Shown one piece after another: positions 20,810 to 29,418 of a DNA stretch of 64,000 nt. The translations under genes were made by a program, and so were the position numbers. Location of the stretch: assembly GCF_000633255.1 (NCBI RefSeq), contig NZ_AYMJ01000011.1, forward strand, positions 124,001 to 188,000, in the 5' to 3' direction. The notes beneath the pieces were generated by a model. That model worked only from the letters and a program-made list of their open reading frames with translations. It made no database searches and was not told the origin of the DNA. The DNA is from Pseudomonas sp. H1h. GTDB lineage: Bacteria; Pseudomonadota; Gammaproteobacteria; Pseudomonadales; Pseudomonadaceae. Position 1 is the first letter of the stretch. Each line of letters begins with the position of its first letter.

Positions 20810-22113
20810 GCGCCCTTCTTGGCCTTGTCAGTCGCAGCGGCGTCCGGCGCGTTGGCAGCGGGTTTGCCCTGCAGGTGCCCGGTCGGAGTGGTTGGCACGT
20901 CATTGCTGTCGTTGACCACTTCCACCTCACTGCCCTCCTTCAGGCGGTCGGTACCTTCGAGCACCACGCGGTCGCCCGCCGCGAGGCCTTCGGTAATCAC
21001 GGTGTTATTGCCGTCACTCGCACCGATTTTCAGCTGGCGGATGGTGACCTTCTTGTCGCCGTCCAGCGCGTAGACGAAAGTGCCGTTGGTGCCGAACTGA
21101 ATCGCCGCCGACGGCGCCAGCACGACACTTTTCAGCGTGTCAGCCAGCAGGTGGACGTTGACGAACTGGTTGGGAAACAGCGATTGATCGCGGTTGTCGT
21201 AACGGGCCTTGAATTTCAGGGTGCCGGTGGCAACGTCGATCTGGTTGTCGAGGCTTTGCAGCACGCCGCTGGCCTGGATTTTGGTATCGCCGCGATCCCA
21301 TGCCTCGGCCGGCAGTTTGGCGCCGCTGTGGTAGCGGGCGAGCACGGTTTCGAGGCTGTTTTCCGGCAGGGTAAAGACCACGCTGATCGGTTGGGTCTGC
21401 GTGATCACCGCAAGGAACGTGGTGTCGTTGGCGGCGACCAGGTTGCCGACATCAAGCTGACGCAGGCCGACGCGACCGGCAATCGGTGCGCGGATCCTGG
21501 TGAATTCGAGATTGAGCTTGGCGTCGTTGACCGCCGCCTGATTGGTCTTGACCGTGCCCAGATACTGGCCGACCAGCGCTTCGGCGGTGTCCAGCGTCTG
21601 CTTGGCGATGCTGTCTTCCTTGTACAGGCCGCGATAACGCTCGACATCGACCTGAGCGTTTTTCAACTGTGCCTGATTCTGCAGCAAGGTGCCTTCGGCC
21701 TGCAGCAAGGCGTTCTGGTACGGACGTGGATCGATCTCTGCCAGCAGGTCGCCAGCCTTGACCATCTGCCCTTCCTCGAAATTGATCTTCACCAGTTCGC
21801 CGCCCACCCGGCTGCGCACGTTGATGGTGTTGAGCGCAGTCACCGTGCCCAGTGCCTTGTAATACAGCGGGAAGTCACCCGTGACTGCCGGGGCCACGCG
21901 CACCGGAATCGGCCCGGTGCCGCCACCGAAGCCTGGGCGCATCATCCCCGAACGTCCGGCATGGCCGTTCGCAGCCTTCTCACCGCCCTCCTTGTGGGCC
22001 GAACCGGCGGGCCAGAATTTCCAGCAGAGCACGGCGATGACCAACAGGACGAGCAGGCTGATCAGCCAGCGACGGGAGTTGCGAGGGGACGATTGCATGG
22101 AGTGATTAACCAT
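20806..22113 (-). CDS. muxA: RND efflux periplasmic adaptor MuxA (MdtA-like)
   Basis: A 435-residue membrane-fusion protein. One N-terminal membrane anchor ([20 protein letters not shown], about residues 14-33) is followed by a Gly-rich linker, a split lipoyl/hairpin domain ([32 protein letters not shown] is divided by the alpha hairpin and resumes at [17 protein letters not shown]) and the beta-barrel and membrane-proximal domains. It bridges MuxB/MuxC to OpmB. In-frame ATGs occur at 22113 and five codons later (MQSSPRN); neither has a strong ribosome-binding site, so the exact start is uncertain. It is the first gene of the operon; 175 bases upstream to tpx hold no obvious operator that I can name. 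Confidence 0.93.
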   Translation of the reverse strand: MVNHSMQSSPRNSRRWLISLLVLLVIAVLCWKFWPAGSAHKEGGEKAANGHAGRSGMMRPGFGGGTGPIPVRVAPAVTGDFPLYYKALGTVTALNTINVRSRVGGELVKINFEEGQMVKAGDLLAEIDPRPYQNALLQAEGTLLQNQAQLKNAQVDVERYRGLYKEDSIAKQTLDTAEALVGQYLGTVKTNQAAVNDAKLNLEFTRIRAPIAGRVGLRQLDVGNLVAANDTTFLAVITQTQPISVVFTLPENSLETVLARYHSGAKLPAEAWDRGDTKIQASGVLQSLDNQIDVATGTLKFKARYDNRDQSLFPNQFVNVHLLADTLKSVVLAPSAAIQFGTNGTFVYALDGDKKVTIRQLKIGASDGNNTVITEGLAAGDRVVLEGTDRLKEGSEVEVVNDSNDVPTTPTGHLQGKPAANAPDAAATDKAKKGA

Positions 22114-22245
22114 TGGGCGCGTGGGCTTCTTTTACGGGAGGCTGAACGATAAGCACTGGCAGGGAATTAGCAAAGCAGCTTTACCGGCAATTTACCTTCA
22201 ACTTACGTTTCAAGGTGTGAGGCAAAACACTGATACACAAATGAA

Positions 22246-22271
22246 AACGGCCTGGACAGGGCCAGGCCGTT
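22246..22271 (-). terminator. Intrinsic terminator of tpx
   Basis: A perfect 10-bp stem (aacggcctgg / ccaggccgtt, 6-base loop) whose minus-strand 3' side runs into TTTTCATTTG, 17 bases after the tpx stop. Confidence 0.85.
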
Positions 22272-22288
22272 AACAATTGTAAAAACGC

Positions 22289-22789
22289 TTATTTCAGTAC
22301 GGCGAGTGCTGCTTCGTAGTTTGGCTCTTCAGCGATTTCCTTGACCAGTTCGCTGTGCAGCACGTTGTCGTTTTCGTCCAGCACAACGACCGCACGGGCG
22401 GTCAGGCCTTTCAGCGGGCCGTCAGCGATGGCTACGCCGTAGTTCTGGATGAACTCGGTGCCGCGCAGGGTCGACAGGTTCTGCACGTTTTCCAGACCTT
22501 CGGCGCCGCAGAAGCGAGCCTGGGCAAACGGCAGGTCAGCCGAAATGCACAGCACCACGGTGTTGGCGATGTCGTTGGCCTGAGCGTTGAACTTGCGCAC
22601 CGAAGTGGCGCAGGTCGGGGTGTCGACGCTTGGGAAGATGTTCAGCACTTTGCGCTTGCCGGCAAAGTCTTTCAGGGTGACGTCGGACAGATTGCCGGCA
22701 ACCAGGGAAAAGGCTGGCGCCTTGGAACCGGCTTGTGGCAACTGGCCGTTGACTTGAACCGGGTTGCCCTTGAGGGTGACTTGAGCCAT
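22289..22789 (-). CDS. tpx: Thiol peroxidase Tpx
   Basis: An atypical two-cysteine peroxiredoxin of 166 residues that reduces H2O2 and alkyl hydroperoxides using thioredoxin. The peroxidatic Cys60 is in [14 protein letters not shown] and the resolving Cys94 in [10 protein letters not shown], matching E. coli Cys61/Cys95. The start MAQVTLKGN is preceded by AGAAGGA at a good distance and the length is normal. It is a single-gene unit ended by a clear terminator. Usually periplasmic in E. coli, but no signal peptide is visible here, so cytoplasmic location is more likely. Confidence 0.96.
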   Translation of the reverse strand: MAQVTLKGNPVQVNGQLPQAGSKAPAFSLVAGNLSDVTLKDFAGKRKVLNIFPSVDTPTCATSVRKFNAQANDIANTVVLCISADLPFAQARFCGAEGLENVQNLSTLRGTEFIQNYGVAIADGPLKGLTARAVVVLDENDNVLHSELVKEIAEEPNYEAALAVLK

Positions 22790-22927
22790 GACTTTAGTCC
22801 TTCTGAACGTGGTTATTGAGCATGCAAGAGGCAGAAGTTAACCACGAAATTGTCCGACGACCTATGCCCCGATTGAAATTGTTGGGTGCTCGCACAAAAA
22901 ATTGTATACAACCCGCAGGAATCCCCT

Positions 22928-23016
22928 TGTAGGCGTGAGCCTGCTCGCGATGGCCGCTCATCAGCCAACAATTCGGTGACTGACTTGACGCAATCTCGAG
23001 CAGACTCACGCCTACA
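22928..23016. repeat. REPIN, tgtaggcgtgag subfamily
   Basis: Inverted REPs at 22928-22951 and 22993-23016 of the variant form (tgtaggcgtgag..ctcgcgat), related to the pair at 3056-3145 and distinct from the common tgtgggagcg type. The second copy has three substitutions. Confidence 0.87.
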
Positions 23017-23030
23017 GGGGATTTGCGTTG

Positions 23031-23474
23031 TCATTTGAGCAATTGCAGCATGTTGCGGTGCCGCGCCTCGAAGATTCGCCGCATGTATGCGTCCACCAGC
23101 AGACGCTCGCTGAACCGACCGCCAAGCGCTGCATATGTCACCCGATCGGTATAAAGAGTACCGCCCTCACCCGCGGCCACTCGATGTTCATGACGAAAAG
23201 CACGCAGCGGCCCCTTGAGCATCTCATCGACAAAATGGCTGTTACCGACTTCGCGAATCACCACCGTCCAGTTTGATGGAATCAGGTTGAACATCCAGTG
23301 CCGAAAGCGAAACTGCCGCCCAGCCTCGATCCGCAGTTGATCCGGATCGATATCACCCAGTGGGGTGATGCGCTCAGGGAAGATCTTTGGAAAATTCTCC
23401 CCTTCAAGACAAAAGTCCAGCACCTGCGCCGGGGTACGATCGGGGATCAGCGTGGTCAGTTCCAGAACAGGCAT
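23031..23474 (-). CDS. SRPBCC (START-like) ligand-binding domain protein
   Basis: A 147-residue protein with the helix-grip pattern of the SRPBCC/CoxG/polyketide-cyclase superfamily: MPVLELTTLI at the first strand, QVLDFCLEGENFPKIFPERI at the first helices, then alternating strands and a long C-terminal helix (LLVDAYMRRIFEARHRNMLQLL). Such proteins bind hydrophobic ligands; the specific ligand is unknown. The frame remains open 17 codons upstream to 23525, so the start is uncertain; I prefer MPVLELTT because it matches the family's first strand, though its ribosome-binding site (GGAA) is weak and distant. It stands alone, divergent from a YciI-like gene. Confidence 0.75.
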   Translation of the reverse strand: MPVLELTTLIPDRTPAQVLDFCLEGENFPKIFPERITPLGDIDPDQLRIEAGRQFRFRHWMFNLIPSNWTVVIREVGNSHFVDEMLKGPLRAFRHEHRVAAGEGGTLYTDRVTYAALGGRFSERLLVDAYMRRIFEARHRNMLQLLK

Positions 23475-23607
23475 CGCGGACACATTCCGTGGTGAGTAGG
23501 TACTTGTTAAAACGCCGGGCTGCATCTTTTATTTAACGACCCTGTCGATTCAAGCCTAGCGCGTTCGACTATGCAGTGAATCCCCCCAATACCCTGGAGC
23601 AACCGCC

Positions 23608-24033
23608 ATGCGATTCATGATCCTTGTCAAAGCCAGCGCCGATTCCGAAGCCGGCATCATGCCCAGCGAAGAGTTGATCACCGCCATGGGCAATTTCAAC
23701 GAAGAACTGGTCAAGGCCGGCATCCTCATCGACGCCGACGGCCTGCACCCCAGCAGCAAAGGCGCCCGCGTGCGCTTCTCCGGCGACAAGCGCACCGTCA
23801 TCGACGGGCCGTTCATTGAGACCAAGGAGCTGGTGGCCGGTTACTGGATCTGGGAAGTAAAGTCGAAGGAAGAAGCCATCGAATGGGTCAAGCGCTGCCC
23901 GAACCCGATGCCGGGCGAGTCTGAAATCGAGATTCGGCAGATATTTTCCGCCGAAGACTTCGGCGCCGAGTTCACGCCCGAGGCACGGGCGCAGGAAGAA
24001 CGGATTCGTGAGCAGGCGAAGAAAAACGTCTGA
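23608..24033 (+). CDS. YciI-family (YCII/DGPF) protein
   Basis: A 141-residue dimeric ferredoxin-fold protein. MRFMILVKASADSEAG opens the first strand and DGPFIETKELVAGYWIWEV is the signature DGPF segment of the YCII-related family; KSKEEAIEWVKRCPNP follows. Members include PhnB-adjacent proteins of unknown function, often encoded beside ECF sigma factors; none is adjacent here. The His-Asp pair proposed as catalytic in YciI is not obvious. The start is supported by the CTGGAGCAA segment 9-15 bases upstream. Cytoplasmic. Confidence 0.85.
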   Translation: MRFMILVKASADSEAGIMPSEELITAMGNFNEELVKAGILIDADGLHPSSKGARVRFSGDKRTVIDGPFIETKELVAGYWIWEVKSKEEAIEWVKRCPNPMPGESEIEIRQIFSAEDFGAEFTPEARAQEERIREQAKKNV

Positions 24034-24120
24034 CCTTGAAGCTCTTCGCTGAATTTGAGATCGCCATCGCGGGCAAGCCACGCTCCCACAGGTCAACGAT
24101 TTGTGGACAGCCCTCAGTCC

Positions 24121-24535
24121 TGTGGGAGCGGGCTTGCTCGCGAAGGCGGTGGATCAAACAACTGATGAGCTGAATGACACACCGCCTTCGCGAGCAAGCC
24201 CGCTCCCACAATGGATTGCATTCAGTCAGCTAATCAATCGTCGCTGATGGTGATCGATCTCTACACCGGGCGGATTCTGGAGATGGATGGCGGGTTGCGC
24301 ATCCAGCAGCGTCACCACAAAACAACTGTGGGAGCGGACTTGCTCGCGAAGGCGGCGGATCAAACAACTGATGAGCAGCTGAATGACACACCGCTTTCGC
24401 GAGCAAGCCCGCTCCCACAACGGGTTGCATTCAGTCAGTTGATCAATCGTCGCTGATGGTGATCGATCTCTACACCGGGCGGATTCTGGAGATGGATGGC
24501 GGGTTGCGCATCCGGCAGCGTCACCACAAAACAAC
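24121..24535. repeat. 206/209-bp tandem duplication containing a REPIN
   Basis: Copy A is 24121-24326 and copy B 24327-24535. They are nearly identical, differing by scattered substitutions and one 3-base indel (gagctg versus gagcagctg). Each holds a full REPIN followed by about 117 bases of unique sequence. A third REP at 24536 starts what would be a next copy, so the duplication boundaries coincide with REPs, pointing to recombination or slippage between REPs. Confidence 0.9.
24244..24303 (+). pseudogene. Duplicated fragment resembling an SDR C-terminus (second copy 24453-24512)
   Basis: Both copies of the tandem unit encode LMVIDLYTGRILEMDGGLRI, which resembles the last strand of short-chain dehydrogenases (TGxxLxVDGGxR). 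No upstream SDR body is present, so this looks like the 3' scrap of a lost gene that was followed by a REPIN. Identification rests on about 20 residues and is tentative. Confidence 0.4.
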
Positions 24536-24768
24536 TGTGGGAGCGTGGCTTGCCCGCGAAAGCGCCATCTTTGGCGAAACACTTAACCCTTAGCACACAA
24601 CACAAGTGTGATTCTGTATACAAAACCAAAGAATTAATCCATTCGACTGGCTAACTCCCCATAAGCTGCTAGCGTCAATCGGACTGTCCTACAGGCTTGA
24701 TAAAAAAGAAATTACGACCAAACGGCCGACAAGTGCCGAGCTGTCTATAAGCCACCAGGGAATCGGGG

Positions 24769-25557
24769 ATGAAGTTCAATCGAGTGGGGAAGACTCTCTT
24801 TCTGGCCGGGTCGCTGGCCGCTACGTGCGCCCAGGCGGATAACGCCGAAGAGGCCAATAAAAGCAACAACCCGTTGAACATTGCTCCGGGCGCGAACCTG
24901 CAGGATTCCTACACTCCCCGACTCTATGACTCCAACGCGCATACCAACGACGTGTTGCTGCGCGGCACCTTGCCGATAGCGCCCAACGATTTCATCGGCG
25001 TACCACAACTGGTGCGCGCAACATTGCCGATCAGCACCCGCCCCGATCCGCACAATGGCTACAGCACCGGCATCGGTGATCTGAACCTTTTCGATATCTT
25101 CATCCTGAAAACCGAAGGTATACAGCTCGGCATCGGGCCGCTGATCACCGCACCGACCGCCGAACAGGATGAACTGGGCACCGGCAAATGGCAGGGCGGC
25201 CTGGCCGCGGTGGCCATCGATTCTTCGCCACGCGGCCTGCTCGGCGCACTGGTGCAGTACCAGAGCTCGTTTGCCGGCGACAGCGCCCGCGCCCATGTCG
25301 AAAGCGCTACGCTGCAGCCGTTCATCATCCATAACCTGGAAAAGGGCTGGTACCTGCGCTCCACCGGCACCTGGACCTTCGACCTGAAAAACAACACTCA
25401 CTACATCCCTGTCGGGCTGGGCCTGGGCAAGGTCTGGAAGTCGGGCAGCAACATACTCAACGCGTTCGTCGAGCCGCAGTGGACCGCAGACCGCAAGGGC
25501 GACGGCCTGCCGCAGTTCACCCTGTACACAGGCATCAACGTGACATTCGGAAAATAA
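24769..25557 (+). CDS. Predicted outer-membrane beta-barrel protein, first gene of MoxR/Bat operon
   Basis: A 262-residue exported protein. The signal peptide MKFNRVGKTLFLAGSLAATCAQA (cut near residue 23) is followed by alternating amphipathic strands ending in the aromatic TGINVTFGK, as in barrels. It recalls the phenol-degradation MetA-pathway/transporter-like family (LVRATLPISTRPDPHNGYSTGIGDLNLFDIF), whose members are often annotated only as transporters. It starts a colinear run of twelve genes, with the next gene 10 bases downstream. Its partner at 28449-29399 is a second protein of the same general class. Function is not known; a channel or assembly role is inference. Confidence 0.75.
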   Translation: MKFNRVGKTLFLAGSLAATCAQADNAEEANKSNNPLNIAPGANLQDSYTPRLYDSNAHTNDVLLRGTLPIAPNDFIGVPQLVRATLPISTRPDPHNGYSTGIGDLNLFDIFILKTEGIQLGIGPLITAPTAEQDELGTGKWQGGLAAVAIDSSPRGLLGALVQYQSSFAGDSARAHVESATLQPFIIHNLEKGWYLRSTGTWTFDLKNNTHYIPVGLGLGKVWKSGSNILNAFVEPQWTADRKGDGLPQFTLYTGINVTFGK

Positions 25558-25567
25558 GGATATTGCG

Positions 25568-27019
25568 ATGCACATTGCACTGCGCGCAGCCGGTTTCAGC
25601 CTCATGACATTATTCGCCAGTTGCGGCGTCGGTGCGCAGGACCTGGATACTCGCATCGGCAAGATCGCCATGGACGGCGAGTTACCGGCCCATGATTCGA
25701 TCGCCAGCCTGTACGCCGAACTGGACTTCCAGCAGGCCACCCAGAGTTATCTGTGGGCCTTGCCGCTGGTGTCCTACGCCCAGTGGCAGGAAGAGTTTCG
25801 CGACAAACTCGGCGCACGCAGCGGCGATCTGATGGTCCTCGACAGCTACGAAGACAAGCTCGGCGTGATCACTGCCAACGCCACCACGCCCTACATTCTG
25901 GGTTTCGTCGACTTGAGTGAAACCGGGCCTCTGGTGATCGAGTTGCCGCCGGGGCCAACCGCCGGCGGTATCGGTGATTTCTGGCAGCGGGCAATTATCG
26001 ACATGGGCCAGACCGGTCCCGACAAGGGCGAGGGCGGCAAGTATCTGGTGCTGCCTCCTGGCGCCGAGCCACCAGCGGATGCCGGCCAGTATTACCTGGC
26101 CAAATCGGAAACCATGAACGTGCTGGTGGGGTTTCGCGTACTTGATCCAGACCCGGCCAAAGGCAAGGTGCTGGTCGAGAAATTCAAGATGTACCCGTAC
26201 CCGCAACGCAGCGCCCCCGGCAAAACCCGCCTGCTCTCACCGCAAGGCAAACCGTGGTCCGGCACGCAGCCCCGGGGCATTGCCTATTGGCAGCGCCTGC
26301 ATCAGATCATCCAGAAAGAACCGGTCAACGAACGTGACCGCTTCTACATGGCGATGCTTGCCAGCCTTGGCATCGAGAAGGACAAACCGTTCAATCCCAA
26401 TACCCGGCAACGCAAGGCACTGGAACAAGGGGTACAGGTCGGCGAATTGATCGCCAAGACCAACACCTTCGCCAAGCGCTTTCCCGACGCCCAGTACTGG
26501 CCCGACCGGCATTGGGACAGGGTGCTGAACATCGCCGAGCCGTCGCAACGCGTGGCCTATTACGACCAGTTGTGGGAACGCAGCGCGTGGTTCTACGAGG
26601 CAGTCACCAACACCAAAGGCATGATTTCCCGGACGCCCGGACTGGGCCAGACCTACCTCGGCGCCTACTCCGACGCCAAGGGTGACTGGCTCGACGGCGG
26701 CAAGCGTTATCGCCTGCACCTCGGCGCCAATCCGCCGGCCAAGCAGTTCTGGTCGATGACCGTGTACGACATCGCCAGTCGCTGCCTGATCGACAACCCG
26801 CAGCGCAAGGCTGATCTGTCTTCGCGTCAGGACTTGAAAAAGAACGCCGACGGTTCGGTGGACCTGTACTTCGGCCCTACCGCCCCCAAAGGGTTCGAGA
26901 ACAACTGGGTACAAACCCTGCCTGGCAAGCACTGGTTCAGTTATTTCCGTCTGTACGCGCCGACCGAAGCGTATTTCGACAAGAGCTGGAAACTCGACGA
27001 CATCACGCTCGCGCCATAA
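25568..27019 (+). CDS. Secreted DUF1254/DUF1214 domain protein (first copy)
   Basis: A 483-residue exported protein. The signal peptide covers roughly residues 1-23 (MHIALRAAGFSLMTLFASCG, then VGAQ). The N-terminal half has the DUF1254 pattern (SYLWALPLVSYAQWQEEF; VITANATTPYILGFVDL; PLVIELPPGPTAGGIGDFWQ) and the C-terminal half the DUF1214 pattern (LHLGANPPAKQFWSMTVYDIASRCLI; LYFGPTAPKGFENNWVQTLPG; YFRLYAPTEAYFDKSWKL). The function of these domains is unsettled. AAGGATATTGCG gives its ribosome-binding site. It is followed 13 bases later by a related gene, an ancient tandem duplication. A lipobox-like SC is present (FASC), so a lipoprotein is possible but the surrounding pattern is weak. Confidence 0.88.
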   Translation: MHIALRAAGFSLMTLFASCGVGAQDLDTRIGKIAMDGELPAHDSIASLYAELDFQQATQSYLWALPLVSYAQWQEEFRDKLGARSGDLMVLDSYEDKLGVITANATTPYILGFVDLSETGPLVIELPPGPTAGGIGDFWQRAIIDMGQTGPDKGEGGKYLVLPPGAEPPADAGQYYLAKSETMNVLVGFRVLDPDPAKGKVLVEKFKMYPYPQRSAPGKTRLLSPQGKPWSGTQPRGIAYWQRLHQIIQKEPVNERDRFYMAMLASLGIEKDKPFNPNTRQRKALEQGVQVGELIAKTNTFAKRFPDAQYWPDRHWDRVLNIAEPSQRVAYYDQLWERSAWFYEAVTNTKGMISRTPGLGQTYLGAYSDAKGDWLDGGKRYRLHLGANPPAKQFWSMTVYDIASRCLIDNPQRKADLSSRQDLKKNADGSVDLYFGPTAPKGFENNWVQTLPGKHWFSYFRLYAPTEAYFDKSWKLDDITLAP

Positions 27020-27032
27020 ACAAGGACGCACC

Positions 27033-28436
27033 ATGCACACACGCAGTCTGTTGCTGACCGGCCTCGCCCTTACCCTGAGCACCAGCGTCTGGGCCGATTT
27101 CAGCGCCACCCCTGAAGAGGCCCGGGGTATTGCCAAAGAGGCCTACCTGTACGGTTTCCCGGTGGTGGAAATGTACAAGACCCTCTACACCCAGGCAGTC
27201 GATCGCAAGAGCCCGAACTACAAGGCGCCGTTCAATCAGATCGGCAACACCGCCAAGGCCTTCACCGCCAAGGACACCGCCTTCGTCACGCCGAACGCCG
27301 ACACGCCCTACTCGTTCGTCTGGATGGACCTGCGCACCGAACCGCTGATCCTGACCCTGCCGCCCATCGAGGAGCACCGCTACTACTCGGTGCAACTGAT
27401 TGACGCCTACACGCAGAACTTCGCTTATCTGGGCACGCGCAGCACCGGCAATAACGGCGGCCATTTCATGATTGCCGGACCCCAGTGGCAGGGTCAGCAA
27501 CCGGTCAATATCGACCGCCTGCTGCGCAGCGAAAGCAACATCACCTACGCGCTGTACCGCACGCAACTGTTCGATGAAAAGGATCTGGGCAAGGTCCGGC
27601 AGATCCAGAAAGGCTACAAGGTCGAAACCCTCAGCCATTACCTGAAACAGAAAGCCCCGGCGCCGGCGCCAAAAATCAGTTGGCCGGCACCCACGCCGAG
27701 CATGAGCGAAACCCCGGACCTGTTCCGTTACCTGAACTTCATGCTCGCCTTCACCCCGCCGCAGGATGTCGAGAAAGACCTGCTCGAGCGCTTCGCCAAA
27801 ATCGGCATCGGCGCTGGCCAGCCGTTTGATCCGGGCAAACTCACTGCCGAGCAGCGCAAGGCACTGGAGGACGGCATCAGCGACGCCAAGGCTGAATTCG
27901 CCGCGTTCAAGAAAGACAAGGTCGATACCCACGAGATCAGCAGCGGCGACCTGTTCGGCACCCGCGACCACCTCAAGGGCAATTACCTCTATCGCTACGC
28001 CGGCGCCAACATGGGCATCTTCGGCAACTCGGCCGAGGAGGCGAACTACTTCGGCTACTTCGTCGACAAGGACGGCCAACCGGCCGACGCCTCGAAACAC
28101 GATTACACCCTGCATTTCGCCAAGGGCGCCCTGCCCCCCGCCGATGCGTTCTGGTCGCTAACGATGTACGACGGCAAAAGCAAATGGCTGGTCGCCAATC
28201 CGCTCAATCGCTACCTGATCAATTCACGGATGCTGCCGGACCTGAAACTCGATGCCGACGGCGGACTGACCCTGTATGTGCAGCACAAGAATCCGGGTAA
28301 AGCCCGACAGGCCAATTGGCTGCCGGCACCGAACGGGCCGTTCTACGCAGTATTGCGCCTCTATCTGCCGAAGCCGGAAGTGGCCAGCGGCGAATGGAAA
28401 ATACCGCAGCTCAACCCCGTCAACTCAAAACAATAA
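27033..28436 (+). CDS. Secreted DUF1254/DUF1214 domain protein (second copy)
   Basis: A 467-residue paralogue of the preceding protein. The signal peptide is MHTRSLLLTGLALTLSTSVW-A. DUF1254 spans about residues 40-170 (KEAYLYGFPVVEMYKTLY; TPNADTPYSFVWMDL; PLILTLPPIEEHRYYSVQLIDAY) and DUF1214 about 340-455 (FWSLTMYDGKSKWLVANPLNRYLIN; NWLPAPNGPFYAVLRLYLP). It keeps the canonical NADTPY motif, where the first copy has NATTPY, suggesting the two have diverged in function. AAGGACGCACC precedes the ATG. Periplasmic by signal peptide. Substrate and activity unknown. Confidence 0.9.
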   Translation: MHTRSLLLTGLALTLSTSVWADFSATPEEARGIAKEAYLYGFPVVEMYKTLYTQAVDRKSPNYKAPFNQIGNTAKAFTAKDTAFVTPNADTPYSFVWMDLRTEPLILTLPPIEEHRYYSVQLIDAYTQNFAYLGTRSTGNNGGHFMIAGPQWQGQQPVNIDRLLRSESNITYALYRTQLFDEKDLGKVRQIQKGYKVETLSHYLKQKAPAPAPKISWPAPTPSMSETPDLFRYLNFMLAFTPPQDVEKDLLERFAKIGIGAGQPFDPGKLTAEQRKALEDGISDAKAEFAAFKKDKVDTHEISSGDLFGTRDHLKGNYLYRYAGANMGIFGNSAEEANYFGYFVDKDGQPADASKHDYTLHFAKGALPPADAFWSLTMYDGKSKWLVANPLNRYLINSRMLPDLKLDADGGLTLYVQHKNPGKARQANWLPAPNGPFYAVLRLYLPKPEVASGEWKIPQLNPVNSKQ

Positions 28437-28448
28437 GCGGAGTCAGTG

Positions 28449-29399
28449 ATGGTCAAGCCTTACGTTGTGCGTCCTTTATTGGCGCTGTGCATGATCGGCA
28501 GCCCGCTGTTGTACGCCGCCGAGGGTGGTGTGGGCCGACCGATCACCGGTCAGCAGGTATTTTCCAATGCCGGGATCGTACCGCCGGAACCCGGGTGGGT
28601 CGTTTCGGTGACCAGCATCTGGTACGACGGCTCGCTCAAAGGCAGCCGGGGTGCGCCGATTTCCGGCGAAATCAGCGCCGGGATCGACATGAAAGTCTCT
28701 TACACCATGACCAACCTGACCCACGTCTGGGACACCGGCAAAGGCCCGTGGAACTTTGCCTCGGCGGTCGGCATTCCGTTGCAGTACACCGACGTTGATG
28801 CAGCCATCACCGGCCCGCGCGGACGGACCCTCGGCACCAGCGATTACGGCACTCAATTTGCCGATGCACTGGTGACGCCGATTGCCGCCGGCTACCACTT
28901 CGATGAACTGAACCACATCGCGTTCTCCCTGCCGATCTACGTGCCGACCGGTGCCTATAACGAGAACCGTCTGGCCAACCCGGGCCAGAACAATTACACG
29001 TTCATGCCGACCGTGGCCTTCACCCACCTGGATGGCAAGGGTGGCGAGTTCACCCTGTCCGGCGGTCTGGAGTTCTATACCGAAAACACCACCACTGATT
29101 ATCGCAACGGCAACATCTTCACCCTCGATGCACTGTGGACCCACGGTTTTGGCAGTGGCTGGAACGCCGGTCTGGCGGCCGGTTATATCCAGCAGGTCAC
29201 TGACGACAAGGGCCAGACCGCCGACGCACTGAATGGCTTCCGTGGCCGCTCGGTCGGTGCCGGCCCGGTGATCGGCTGGGCCGGCAAGTTCGCCGATGCC
29301 CAGGCCAGCATCAGCGCGCGCTGGGTGCCCGAGTTCGATACCAAGAACCGCCCGGAAGGCAATGGTTTCGCCATCAACATGACCCTGGCGTTCTTCTAG
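28449..29399 (+). CDS. Predicted outer-membrane protein, SphA/MetA-pathway-like
   Basis: A 316-residue exported protein with signal peptide MVKPYVVRPLLALCMIGSPLLYA-A and a string of amphipathic strands ending in GFAINMTLAFF, a classic barrel C-terminal Phe. It resembles the transporter/MetA-pathway-of-phenol-degradation family (ISAGIDMKVSYTMTNLTHVWDTGKGPWNFASAVGIPLQYTDV). A GTG lies three bases upstream of the ATG used here; GCGGAG at 28437-28442 favours the ATG at 28449. Twelve bases separate it from the DUF1254 gene and 19 from moxR. Likely partner of the barrel at 24769; function unknown. Confidence 0.8.
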   Translation: MVKPYVVRPLLALCMIGSPLLYAAEGGVGRPITGQQVFSNAGIVPPEPGWVVSVTSIWYDGSLKGSRGAPISGEISAGIDMKVSYTMTNLTHVWDTGKGPWNFASAVGIPLQYTDVDAAITGPRGRTLGTSDYGTQFADALVTPIAAGYHFDELNHIAFSLPIYVPTGAYNENRLANPGQNNYTFMPTVAFTHLDGKGGEFTLSGGLEFYTENTTTDYRNGNIFTLDALWTHGFGSGWNAGLAAGYIQQVTDDKGQTADALNGFRGRSVGAGPVIGWAGKFADAQASISARWVPEFDTKNRPEGNGFAINMTLAFF

Positions 29400-29418
29400 A
29401 CCTGCAAAGGACTGTCTC

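Larger units (their letters stand above)
24066..24560. repeat. REP cluster (six REP copies) in a 735-base gene-free stretch
   Basis: Between the YciI-like stop (24033) and the next gene (24769) lie six REPs: 24066-24090, 24121-24144, 24187-24210, 24327-24350, 24396-24419 and 24536-24560, alternating in orientation as REPINs. The first and last have a one-base insertion and sequence drift. I see no gene in this stretch beyond short decayed frames; from 24590 to 24768 there is AT-richer sequence with a small cacaagtgtg palindrome (24601-24610) that may belong to the promoter of the following operon. Confidence 0.9.

Noticed and set aside
22289..22789. Tpx as a periplasmic enzyme
   Set aside because: No signal peptide is visible, so periplasmic location was not called.
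24211..24456. 81-codon open frame across the tandem duplication
   Set aside because: It runs through REP sequence (GADLLAK, SRASPLPQ), has no ribosome-binding site and looks like decayed DNA rather than a gene.
24066..24560. CRISPR-like impression from regularly spaced palindromic repeats
   Set aside because: The repeats alternate in orientation, match the REP consensus, and the spacers are themselves duplicated; no cas genes are near.
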